Shown here piece by piece: positions 30,162 through 37,264 of a stretch of 37,873 nucleotides of DNA. The translations under genes were made by a program, and so were the position numbers. Position 1 is the first letter of the stretch. Each line of letters begins with the position of its first letter. The stretch is from the IMG/VR virus record IMGVR_UViG_3300032299_000346, positions 1 to 37,873 of that record. One strand, 5' to 3'. This DNA is from a virus. Below the pieces are notes generated by a model, which was not told the origin of the DNA, made no database searches, and saw nothing but the letters and a program-made list of their open reading frames with translations.

Positions 30162-30342
30162 TTTCTTTGTCCCAGTTCTCTGCTGCTAAGTGGAACGCAC
30201 GTCCACCTACTGACCATACGGATGGTTCTTCTGGAACCTTAAGTAATCTTCCTAAGTAATACTGATAACCACAGGTTAGGAATGTAGTAAATGCTGAATA
30301 GGATATATGTTCTGGCAATTCATAGCCATCTAACTTAATCAT
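30154..30342 (-). CDS. Cas4/RecB-like nuclease, N-terminal part (split gene)
   Basis: I place the start at ATG 30342, after AAGACAGGGG. The 62-residue piece reads HISYSAFTTFLTCGYQYYLG and GGRAFHLAAENWD, the N-terminal signature of PD-(D/E)XK RecB/AddB-type proteins (SYSxxxxFxxCxxxYYL ... GxxxHxxxE), with Cys24 as first iron-sulfur ligand. It stops within AATGATTAA, where the C-terminal part starts in the +1 frame. The two pieces either form a two-subunit enzyme or one protein interrupted by a shift. Confidence 0.75.
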   Translation of the reverse strand: MIKLDGYELPEHISYSAFTTFLTCGYQYYLGRLLKVPEEPSVWSVGGRAFHLAAENWDKEND

Positions 30343-30354
30343 TTGTTTCCCCTG

Positions 30355-30420
30355 TCTTAGATAGATAGCACCCTGAAACGGCGACAGGAGAGAAGCCAAG
30401 AATCAGGGCACTATCTAAGA
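30355..30420 (-). promoter_or_regulatory. Leader hairpin with TCTTAGATA arms
   Basis: TCTTAGATAGatagcACCCTGA-type left arm (30355-30376) pairs with TCAGGGCACTATCTAAGA (30403-30420) around a loop of about 26 bases. The predicted transcript from the promoter at 30423-30431 would begin with this hairpin. The loop on the RNA reads ...TCTCTCCTGTCGCC..., whose TCTCCTGTC is complementary to GACAGGAGA, the start-associated repeat core. The Shine-Dalgarno of the first gene follows the stem immediately. Confidence 0.6.
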
Positions 30421-30422
30421 TT

Positions 30423-30431
30423 ATTATATCA
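30423..30431 (-). promoter_or_regulatory. Extended -10 promoter for the leftward early operon
   Basis: On the minus strand TGATATAAT (30431-30423) combines a TGn extension with a perfect TATAAT. The upstream -35 region is poor, as allowed for extended -10 promoters. Expected start is about 30416, at the edge of the leader hairpin and 74 bases before the first start codon. Confidence 0.55.
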
Positions 30432-30510
30432 TATTAAATTGTTATTACCCTGTGGGTAATCTGAATTAGGAAATGCCCCCCTACCCCCCATAATTTTTTT
30501 AATGGTTGGT

Positions 30511-30588
30511 AGTGTGCGAATCCCTGTGGTATAAACTTCATTGAGGTTTCGCCCCCCACTCTTGCGAGTAAGATAATTAAAGCACACT
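30511..30588. other. 78-base segment closed by AGTGTGC/GCACACT, with internal hairpin
   Basis: AGTGTGC (30511-30517) and GCACACT (30582-30588) are perfectly complementary 7-base ends of a 78-base segment, tRNA-like in length. Inside, ACTC (30558-30561) pairs with GAGT (30566-30569). Neither strand has a proper T-arm or anticodon arm, so I do not call a tRNA. It is a possible structured RNA or binding region. Confidence 0.35.
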
Positions 30589-30630
30589 TAAAGGGTTAAT
30601 GCAAGTATTTAGACACGCCGATAGAATGAC

Positions 30631-30674
30631 AAAAAGACCCCCAAGCCATAGGTAATCCTATGACCTGAGGGTCT
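30631..30674 (-). terminator. Strong intrinsic terminator of the late block
   Basis: On the minus strand AGACCC (30674-30669) pairs with GGGTCT (30640-30635), with an inner CATAGG/CCTATG stem (30662-30657, 30652-30647), followed immediately by TTTTT (30635-30631). It lies 40 bases beyond the holin stop codon and would end leftward transcription from the endolysin/holin genes. Confidence 0.85.
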
Positions 30675-30714
30675 AAGTGTCTTAAAACAGCCTTAGAAGG
30701 CTTCTAAAGGGGTG

Positions 30715-30921
30715 TTACTTGACTTGCATTGCCTTGCCTGAACCACGTCCGAAGGCTGTTTCCTTTGGGTCAAGAGCCTTTAGGACTGGACCTGCAACTG
30801 CTGCAATTCCTGCCATAAGTAGTGACTTAGGGTCAGTGACTCCAGATAGGTATAGGGCTAGAACTGCTGCGATTGCTGCACGTAGGTATGTAGCAAGGAT
30901 TGCTACTAACTTCTTGTTCAT
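30715..30921 (-). CDS. Holin, probable
   Basis: This 68-residue protein has two hydrophobic segments, about 5-26 (LVAILATYLRAAIAAVLALY) and 32-50 (SLLMAGIAAVAGPVL), joined by a short turn, and a basic C-terminus (PKETAFGRGSGKAMQVK). Small two-helix proteins of this form, next to an endolysin, are typical actinophage holins that time lysis. AAGGAG precedes the ATG. It overlaps the endolysin stop by four bases and is the last late gene before the terminator. Confidence 0.75.
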   Translation of the reverse strand: MNKKLVAILATYLRAAIAAVLALYLSGVTDPKSLLMAGIAAVAGPVLKALDPKETAFGRGSGKAMQVK

Positions 30922-31376
30922 TTGTTCTCCTTCTTTTTAGGTGCTGGCTTAACTGCTGCCTTTACCTTGTTGATGGTTGTTGGCTTGCCTAACCAAGGAA
31001 ACCAAGGGGAAGTGTCTTCTCCACAGATAACCTTGATTGATATATGTAAATGCTTATTGTGCTGGTTGATTCCCTTGTATACGAGTTCACCATTCTGAGA
31101 AGACCAAATCTTTCCCTTGAATATTAGGTACTTAACTCTGTCATCTTCTTGTAACTTCTTATAGATATCAACACAATCAATCCCATTTACTGGGTCGTGA
31201 GTTAAATCAACTGCATATCCTGTGTTGTGGTCTGAGTTAGGGCTTTGTGCAACGTGAGCCTTGGATGGAAGTAATCCATCAGATGCTTTATTTCTTTTAG
31301 GAAATAGTGCTGTTGCTTGTCGAAGCACTGCTTTAGCAGACGGTGCTGCTGACTTTGCAATAAATATCTTTGTCAT
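30918..31376 (-). CDS. Endolysin, M15-like D,D-/L,D-peptidase
   Basis: This 152-residue protein contains SDHNTGYAVDLTHDPVN, with His50 and Asp57, and KHLHISIK, with His109 and His111. This is the H-x(6)-D ... HxH zinc arrangement of M15-type peptidoglycan peptidases. A lysine/proline-rich C-terminal tail (PAPKKKENK) may interact with the cell wall. It overlaps both neighbours by four bases. It cleaves the peptide part of peptidoglycan at lysis. Confidence 0.82.
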   Translation of the reverse strand: MTKIFIAKSAAPSAKAVLRQATALFPKRNKASDGLLPSKAHVAQSPNSDHNTGYAVDLTHDPVNGIDCVDIYKKLQEDDRVKYLIFKGKIWSSQNGELVYKGINQHNKHLHISIKVICGEDTSPWFPWLGKPTTINKVKAAVKPAPKKKENK

Positions 31377-31576
31377 TTCTTTACCATTTCAATAACTAAT
31401 TCGTGAAGCATTTCAACTTTTTCTTCAAGTCTTACGACAGAATCTTTGAGACTTGACCCACCATTGGGCTTAAGTTCATATAGATAGTGCTTGACTAACC
31501 ATCTAACTGCACCACTAAAAGCGGTAACGATTGCGATTATAGATACGATTAGTGCTGCCCAGTTTGCTGGTGTCAT
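31373..31576 (-). CDS. Small membrane protein with coiled coil (possible second lysis protein)
   Basis: This 67-residue protein has one hydrophobic segment near the N-terminus (WAALIVSIIAIVTAFSGAVR) and a C-terminal coiled coil (VRLEEKVEMLHELVIEMVKK). Topology and place directly upstream of the endolysin fit a holin-like or regulatory lysis protein, as in many actinophages with two small membrane proteins. Confidence 0.68.
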   Translation of the reverse strand: MTPANWAALIVSIIAIVTAFSGAVRWLVKHYLYELKPNGGSSLKDSVVRLEEKVEMLHELVIEMVKK

Positions 31577-31594
31577 TGATTGCGCTCCTAAGAG

Positions 31595-33835
31595 TTATAA
31601 ACTACGGATGGTTAGATAAGCAATGCCACCAAACCCAGAAAATCTTTTATCTCCAGAGGTTTGGTTGTTAAAACTGATTGATTCAATTAGACCGATGAAT
31701 GATTCACCAGTTCTAAAATCATCAACACGAATAGAATCACCAGTATTTTCTAGTGCTTCTAAATCTCCAAGACGGTCATATGCAGAACCAGTGTGTCCAG
31801 TCTGAACATTGAATCTATCCTTCTCGTTGTCAAAGCAAGCAAGAGGATATTGGATGATTCGCTGACGTGGTACTGCAGGTAGTGACTTGAGTTGGTAGCC
31901 ATCAAAGATGGCACCTGACTCTGTGGCACTTGAGTTGCGTGAGATAGTAAACTTGAAAGACATATACTCTTGAGCACCTACTGGGTAGGATACGTTTACC
32001 TCAGGAACAAAGTCTCCCTTTGCAAAGTTACCAATAGTTCGTGCGGTTCCCATTGTGTCAATAGACTCAATAGTTAATCCACCATTAGTGTTGTCTACTA
32101 AAGCCTTCATCACCTTAAATACTTTAGGCTCAAGTGTTGAGTATCGAATTTTACCAGTAGTGATATAGCCCGAAGAAACTAAATCACTTGCTGATTCAAG
32201 ATAGGTGGCTCCATCAGTTACATTGTATGCTGTAGCAAACGCAAGACGATTGGTAGTGCCTAGGAAAGCAAGAGCGGTTGTATAGTGTTCTCCAGTTTGT
32301 GCGCTGTACAAGTCGTTTGCATAGGCAAAACGTAGCGGTTCAATCTCAGAACCTAAGTCAATTCGGATTGTTCCTGCGTCTGCTCCAACTCCAGTAGAGC
32401 ACCAAATAAATCTATCTCTTCCAGCAAAGTCATAAACTGGTTGTGATGTTTCAAAGATTAAAGGTCCATAGTTAAGTGAACCATCTTGGTCTGAAACAAT
32501 AGAGGCGCGAACGCCTTTGTTAGTACCAATCATCATATAGCCTAAGTAGTAGTACAACTTTTCAACTATCTCACCAGCAGGTAATTCTGCTGCTACTACT
32601 GCAGAAGTTAATGTTGGCATAGCACCAGATGTGTTAAGTGTATACTTTTGAATAGTAGAATAAATACCTGAGTGACCAGCAGTATAGATAGCAGGACCAG
32701 ATGCAGCAATAGATGTATAATGATAGTTGGTGTTTTGATTTGTGTATACTAAGTTTCCATCACCAAATGCATCAGTGTTGGTAGGAAATTCGTAAACTTC
32801 ATTATTAACACAAAGAACAATGCGGTCTTTAATAAATTCCATTTTAGCATAGAATATTTCTTTGTTTCCGCTGGTTTGGAACATTTGAGTTACATCACCC
32901 GTTGCACTTGGGTTTGATGAGCCAGTAGTGGAGTCGCCAGTCAGCGGTTTCTTAAACATAGTAAGGCGCTGGTCGCCACTTACAGTCTTATTGGTTACCC
33001 AGTAAGCGTTGACTCCGTCATCGCAAATAGCGTGCACTTTACGGTCAGTTCCTGAAATGTAATCAACAAAGTGAACTACTGGGTTTGTAACACCAGTGCC
33101 AACTGGGTCCACAACAGTGGATGTTACTGTTCCACTTGTTCCAGTTGTATAGGTAAATGTTGTTGTTGTTGGTACGGTTGTGATACGGTAAGTACCATTG
33201 AATGTTGCGTCAACACCTGTTATTAAAATGGTCATACCAACTGCAAGACCGTGGGCTGCAGTAGTAGTAAGAGTTGCTACGTTAGTAGTACGCGCCTTAT
33301 TGTTAATAGATACAGTAATTGATGGGTAAATTTTGTGTACATCGAACTCATCGTGGAGTAGTACAGCATTTACTCCACCCCATTGAATTGAACGCATATG
33401 TTGATTAGGGTGTTGATGGTCTGTGCCAACTACGGGACCAGTAGTATTGTGAACATTAACAACATCTTTAAGTAGGGTTGCTTGACCCTTAGTCCAGACA
33501 TCTACACCTTTGCTATCTGCAAAGCGATAGGAAACAGTCTCACCTGCTGATGGGTCATAGAAGTTAATGCCAGTTCCGTTGTGGAATGATGACTGTGAGC
33601 GAAGCCACCAACCAGTAAGCGTTTGCTCACCTGGTTCTGTGGATTGGTCAATCTGTTGCTTGCGATACTCAGCAGTTTGACGACGATAAGGAGTCTCATC
33701 TGTAGCATAGATAAAGAATGGAAGTCCATTGACAGACAAGTCATAGGCTGCGCCTGTTACCGTATAGGTTTTAATACTGTTGGGATTAGATAAGGCAAAC
33801 GGTATTGCTTCCGTAATATCATCACCATATGGCAT
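31595..33835 (-). CDS. Large tail/virion protein with beta-propeller-like repeats
   Basis: This 746-residue protein contains YRRQTAEYRKQQIDQSTEPG near the N-terminus, an inserted Thr-rich beta domain (about residues 180-245, with TYRITTVPTTTTFTYTTG), and many short repeated strand segments (IYTAGHSGIYSTIQKY, GYMMIGTNKGVRAS) typical of propellers or tail-tube-associated proteins. It follows the glycosyltransferase gene. It is probably part of the short tail or a receptor-interacting component. The exact role is not evident. Confidence 0.75.
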   Translation of the reverse strand: MPYGDDITEAIPFALSNPNSIKTYTVTGAAYDLSVNGLPFFIYATDETPYRRQTAEYRKQQIDQSTEPGEQTLTGWWLRSQSSFHNGTGINFYDPSAGETVSYRFADSKGVDVWTKGQATLLKDVVNVHNTTGPVVGTDHQHPNQHMRSIQWGGVNAVLLHDEFDVHKIYPSITVSINNKARTTNVATLTTTAAHGLAVGMTILITGVDATFNGTYRITTVPTTTTFTYTTGTSGTVTSTVVDPVGTGVTNPVVHFVDYISGTDRKVHAICDDGVNAYWVTNKTVSGDQRLTMFKKPLTGDSTTGSSNPSATGDVTQMFQTSGNKEIFYAKMEFIKDRIVLCVNNEVYEFPTNTDAFGDGNLVYTNQNTNYHYTSIAASGPAIYTAGHSGIYSTIQKYTLNTSGAMPTLTSAVVAAELPAGEIVEKLYYYLGYMMIGTNKGVRASIVSDQDGSLNYGPLIFETSQPVYDFAGRDRFIWCSTGVGADAGTIRIDLGSEIEPLRFAYANDLYSAQTGEHYTTALAFLGTTNRLAFATAYNVTDGATYLESASDLVSSGYITTGKIRYSTLEPKVFKVMKALVDNTNGGLTIESIDTMGTARTIGNFAKGDFVPEVNVSYPVGAQEYMSFKFTISRNSSATESGAIFDGYQLKSLPAVPRQRIIQYPLACFDNEKDRFNVQTGHTGSAYDRLGDLEALENTGDSIRVDDFRTGESFIGLIESISFNNQTSGDKRFSGFGGIAYLTIRSL

Positions 33836-33838
33836 TAA

Positions 33839-34603
33839 CTACTCCTTTGATTGTTGTTGTAACTTCTTTTTCATTTCAACCATACCCCAGTACAGGCTGT
33901 AATAGTCGTGGTCTAAAGCAAATCGTTTCATATGTGCTGCAATGATTCCTGTATGTGCGTGAACAGGGATGCCAGCACGATGAACCTTGTTGAAGAAGAC
34001 AATATCCTCACCAACAAAATTATCTCCCAATCCTTCTTGCTCTGCAAAGAGTGACTGATTAGGGAACATCTCACGTAGTTTTACAAATACGCTACGGTGC
34101 ATAATGACTAGACCCATACCTGCTGAGTCAATCTTCATTAGTTGATTCTCAGGTAGTGGATGAATATGCTGGATAGCATTATCTGTTACGCGATTAAAGA
34201 TACAAGGAACTGGGGAAGCAAGGCTTCCTTCTCTTTCTTTTGAGATAAAGTAAACACCACTTACGATTGGGCGATGGACTGCATCTGCTAAGTCCCATAG
34301 TTGTGCAATCATATTGATGTCAACTACGATGTCAGAGTCAATCCATAGAATCCAATCAGATTTAATCTCATCAACCCAATGGTCTGTTAGTGCTTGACGT
34401 TGACGACCAATCTGATTACCCTGCACACGTAGTGTGTGACTAATAGGGATTCCATTGGCTGGTGCTTGCACACCAATAGCCATCAATCCTTCTGTAAACT
34501 TTCCATCTACCATACCGTTATCGCACCAAGCGATAGTAAGTGTTCCTTTACCCTTGGGTGCTGGTGCTGGCTTGCCTATTACTGGCTTGTTATACTTAGA
34601 CAT
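33839..34603 (-). CDS. Glycosyltransferase (GT2/GT-A-like)
   Basis: This 254-residue protein has the nucleotide-sugar motif DSD at 89-91 (WILWIDSDIVVD), preceded by a Rossmann-like TLTIAWCDNG and followed by a central acceptor region (IDSAGMGLVIMHRSVF) and GEDIVFFNKV, the EDxxF type of late acidic motif. This is the GT-A fold order. It lies in the middle of the tail/lysis part of the late operon. It may glycosylate virion proteins or alter the host surface; which of the two is unknown. Confidence 0.82.
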   Translation of the reverse strand: MSKYNKPVIGKPAPAPKGKGTLTIAWCDNGMVDGKFTEGLMAIGVQAPANGIPISHTLRVQGNQIGRQRQALTDHWVDEIKSDWILWIDSDIVVDINMIAQLWDLADAVHRPIVSGVYFISKEREGSLASPVPCIFNRVTDNAIQHIHPLPENQLMKIDSAGMGLVIMHRSVFVKLREMFPNQSLFAEQEGLGDNFVGEDIVFFNKVHRAGIPVHAHTGIIAAHMKRFALDHDYYSLYWGMVEMKKKLQQQSKE

Positions 34604-34619
34604 TTTGTCCCCTATTTGT

Positions 34620-34817
34620 CTACCATTTGCCCAACGGGCAAGTTGCTGGTTGTAACTTAGTTTTCATATACATAAAGCATCCACACTTTTTACAAGTGGA
34701 GGTTAATTCTACCAATTCTGGGCAGGATTTGCAAGTATTAAATCTGCGTTCTGCCTCTTCTGGCGTTGCTCTGGGTGTTCCGTTAAACATATCCCAAGGC
34801 TTTACATCATTACTCAT
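34620..34817 (-). CDS. Small zinc-binding protein (DUF6171-like)
   Basis: This 65-residue protein has CKSCPELVE, CKKCGCFMYMKTKLQ and ends ATCPLGKW. The CxxC, CxxCGCxMxxKTKL and CPLGKW combination recurs in many phages beside tail genes, and I recall it as DUF6171. It lies between the glycosyltransferase and the Pro-rich protein. No activity is known. Confidence 0.78.
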   Translation of the reverse strand: MSNDVKPWDMFNGTPRATPEEAERRFNTCKSCPELVELTSTCKKCGCFMYMKTKLQPATCPLGKW

Positions 34818-34837
34818 TTGTTGCCTTTTCTATTAAA

Positions 34838-35275
34838 TTAACAAGGTATAGATGGTGTTCCAGGATATCCAGATGTTGAGCAAACTACTATTTCTATACA
34901 CTCTGATACACCTGATGAATCATATGTATTTGTAAAGTTTCCAGACCCAAAATCAATATGGTTGTATGTGCAATACCAAGTTGTTGTTGGTGGTGGTGAA
35001 GAACAAGCCTGAGACTCTGTTTCAGTATAAGATGTAGTCTCTGTATATATAGAGCAATCAGATGCTTGGCAAGTTCTTGAACCATTTACAGTACGGCTTC
35101 TAGTTTGAAGGTTATCTACACAGGCAGAGTAGGCAGACCATTCTCCGTATGTATAACTCCAGGCACCACAGGTAGGTGTACAAGTTGGTGGTGGCGGTGG
35201 CGGTGGTGGTGGCGGAGGGGGTTCTACGGGTGGGACAATCCCACCTGAAATAATTCCGTATAAAAGATTTATCAT
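34838..35275 (-). CDS. Poly-proline, Cys-rich thrombospondin type-1-like surface protein
   Basis: I place the start at ATG 35275, overlapping the stop of the upstream fibre gene (TAATG). A longer frame further upstream would lie inside that gene. After a short hydrophobic N-terminus (MINLLYGIISGGIV) comes a run of twelve prolines. A region with ten cysteines in total follows, including WSYTYGEWSAYSACVDNLQTR and RSRTVNGSRTC, resembling thrombospondin type-1 repeats (W..WS..C....Q.RSR). The proline run may act as a rigid spacer projecting a disulfide-rich binding domain. Nothing like an enzyme is seen. Confidence 0.65.
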   Translation of the reverse strand: MINLLYGIISGGIVPPVEPPPPPPPPPPPPTCTPTCGAWSYTYGEWSAYSACVDNLQTRSRTVNGSRTCQASDCSIYTETTSYTETESQACSSPPPTTTWYCTYNHIDFGSGNFTNTYDSSGVSECIEIVVCSTSGYPGTPSIPC

Positions 35276-36111
35276 TAGGCTGACAGGTCTCCAGTAGCAA
35301 TAAATGCATTGCTTCCAGTGCAAAGGATTGCTACTACTGAGTTTTGTGCACGGAAGTTAAGACCTGGAGTTGCAGAGATTGTTACGCCTGCACCTGCTGT
35401 CAGTGCGCTAGAACCAGTACCTAGTCTTGCGATGTAAACAACATCTCCTTGTGAGAATACGCTAGGTGGGACGGTTATGTTTGCTGTGCTAGATGATGTA
35501 ACCACAACCATTTTTGACTTATCAGTTGCTGTGAGTGTATAAGCAGATGTCTGTGAGTTAATTGCTACAGACGAGACTGGGAATGTAATGACTGGTGTTG
35601 TGATAGTTGGAGAGGTTAAAGTCTTTCCAGTAAGAGTTTCTGTTCCAGCAATAGTAGCAAAGTCATTGTCGGTAAGTGCTGTGTTAAATTGTGCCGTAGT
35701 TCCAGTGATTGTATTAGATGCAAGGCTAATTGTCTTGTTAGTCAAGGTTGAAGTAGATGCTGATGTTAACGCAGTATCTGCTGCAGTATTAAAGTAGTTC
35801 AAGTCATCAGATGTAAGGACGTGCTTGACTGTTGCTCCACCTGAATGTGCAATAGGAGATGTACCAGCACGACCACGAACGATAGTCAGAGTGTCGCCAG
35901 CGACTGGGTTTCCAGATGCTGATTTTACAAATACGATTTCTTCGCTTGCTGTATCTGGATTGATAGCAATAGTAAACTGGTCATTAGCAGCAAGAGTTTC
36001 TGGAACCAAGGTTGAACCTGTTCCTGTTGCTACGGTAATAGTAGCAGCAGAAGAAGATACGCCTGTTGCAAGAGTGGTTTCAATAGAAGTTGAACTGAAT
36101 ATTCTAGTCAT
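35275..36111 (-). CDS. Tail fibre or tail-spike-like structural protein
   Basis: This 278-residue protein is Thr/Ser/Ala-rich. It begins TRIFSSTSIETTLATGVSSS and contains EEIVFVKSASGNPVAGDTLT, the repeated LTNKTISLASNTITGT- and LTGKTLTSPTITTPVI-type segments seen in phage tail fibres, and a compact C-terminal domain (QGDVVYIARLGTGSSALTAG). It lies between the adaptor-like gene and the Cys-rich protein, with the latter translationally coupled. It is likely a fibre shaft or capsid-surface fibre. Confidence 0.78.
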   Translation of the reverse strand: MTRIFSSTSIETTLATGVSSSAATITVATGTGSTLVPETLAANDQFTIAINPDTASEEIVFVKSASGNPVAGDTLTIVRGRAGTSPIAHSGGATVKHVLTSDDLNYFNTAADTALTSASTSTLTNKTISLASNTITGTTAQFNTALTDNDFATIAGTETLTGKTLTSPTITTPVITFPVSSVAINSQTSAYTLTATDKSKMVVVTSSSTANITVPPSVFSQGDVVYIARLGTGSSALTAGAGVTISATPGLNFRAQNSVVAILCTGSNAFIATGDLSA

Positions 36112-36120
36112 TTATTTTCC

Positions 36121-37047
36121 TTAGCGGTTGTAACGAATCTTGGTTGGGAACTTGCCTTGCAACTTGCCAGCCTCTTCATTAAGACGCTGTTGATATAGAG
36201 CAAAGATGTAACGAGATGCAGATGTACCAGCAGTAGAAGGTAGTTTAGAATCTGCTGTGTCTGACTCTGCTGAGGCTAGGTTGATTCTGCCTGGGTCAAT
36301 GTATGAAAGCAGACGATAGGCTGCGCCAAGTGCTACAACATCTCTGCAAGATTCAGTTAGACCAGTAACTGTTGTGAACTCATCATTATTGTTAACAAGT
36401 AATGATGGTTCCTTGGTGTAGTAGACCTGAACTGTACGACCTGGAGTAATGCCATCATAGACAGTAATTGTGTGACCTGATGTAAATGCACCAGTGTTTG
36501 CCATTGGGTCTGGTCGCCAACGCTTTACTGGATACCATTCCTTAGATGAGCCAACTGACTGCCACGATACAGATAGTACTTCTTCTGCATTAGCAGGTAG
36601 TGTGTAGGTATTGACTACGCCATTGAATGTAAAGGTAGTAGATGCAGTACCCCACAACTTAGGAAACAATGAACCGATTGTATCGTTGATTGCTTTCTTA
36701 ATTGAAGCACGTGGGAAAGTTGGAGATAGGATTACAGGTGCAAACTTTGCGTGAGATGCAGCCTGTGTTCCTTGGAATCCACGACCAAAGCCAGAAGGGA
36801 TTACGTTGAGTGTGCTAGTTGTCTTATCAAATGAATCTACATAGATAAGTTCATCATCAATCTCAACGATACCTTTGGATAGGTTATCCTGTGAGCCTAC
36901 CTTGATAAATACATCAGTAGCGTTAATACCGCCATCTGGGTTAGCAATGCTAGGTTCGTTTGCAACATAGGTAATACGGTCTTGGTTAAGGGTGTAACCC
37001 TGCAGGTTTGCCTTAACTTCATCAACTAAGTCTGATAGTGTAGCCAC
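36121..37047 (-). CDS. Probable head-tail adaptor/connector protein
   Basis: This 308-residue protein starts at GTG 37047, overlapping the upstream stop (TAGTG). It begins MATLSDLVDEVKANLQGYTL and ends in helices (DVVALGAAYRLLSYIDPGRI) typical of adaptor-like virion proteins with a helical bundle and beta domain. A middle segment, VEIDDELIYVDSFD, is also seen in fibre genes, so a tail role is possible. The assignment is by overall pattern and position and is weaker than for capsid or portal. Confidence 0.6.
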   Translation of the reverse strand: MATLSDLVDEVKANLQGYTLNQDRITYVANEPSIANPDGGINATDVFIKVGSQDNLSKGIVEIDDELIYVDSFDKTTSTLNVIPSGFGRGFQGTQAASHAKFAPVILSPTFPRASIKKAINDTIGSLFPKLWGTASTTFTFNGVVNTYTLPANAEEVLSVSWQSVGSSKEWYPVKRWRPDPMANTGAFTSGHTITVYDGITPGRTVQVYYTKEPSLLVNNNDEFTTVTGLTESCRDVVALGAAYRLLSYIDPGRINLASAESDTADSKLPSTAGTSASRYIFALYQQRLNEEAGKLQGKFPTKIRYNR

Positions 37048-37262
37048 TAGATAACCTCTTCTTCATCTGGAGTAACGATTCCTGCTCTGTCAATAGTTCC
37101 ATTAGGAAAGGCTGAATCGTCCCACTCTGCTGTGTTAGGGTCGCCATCTATTTCAATAGGCTCACCTAGTAGTACACCATTGACTACAAGTCCTTGGGCT
37201 AGATAAGTCTTAGCCCCAGTCTCTGGGTCTGTCTCAATATCGTAACTGCGTAAAGTACCCAT
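37047..37262 (-). CDS. Small acidic structural-region protein (71 residues)
   Basis: The product begins MGTLRSYDIETDPETGAKTY and ends GIVTPDEEEVI. It is acidic with no recognised domain. It sits two bases after the fibre stop and overlaps the start of the adaptor-like gene. It is likely a late protein. Confidence 0.68.
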   Translation of the reverse strand: MGTLRSYDIETDPETGAKTYLAQGLVVNGVLLGEPIEIDGDPNTAEWDDSAFPNGTIDRAGIVTPDEEEVI

Positions 37263-37264
37263 AA

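Larger units (their letters stand above)
30343..30714. other. Intergenic region between late terminator and leftward early operon
   Basis: From right to left, these 372 bases hold the intrinsic terminator of the late block, a 78-base segment closed by a 7-bp stem, a stretch with homopolymer C and T runs, an extended -10 promoter and a leader hairpin before ATG 30342. An in-frame extension of the Cas4-like gene into this region crosses the hairpin and has no ribosome site, so I rejected it. No tRNA was found. Confidence 0.65.

Noticed and set aside
30343-30399. N-terminal extension of the Cas4-like piece up to 30399
   Set aside because: It would cross the leader hairpin and the predicted Shine-Dalgarno of ATG 30342, and the added residues do not match the family.
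30511-30588. Possible tRNA, because a 78-base segment is closed by a 7-bp stem
   Set aside because: Neither strand shows a T-loop of the TTCRA type or an anticodon arm. Only the acceptor-like stem and one internal hairpin are present.
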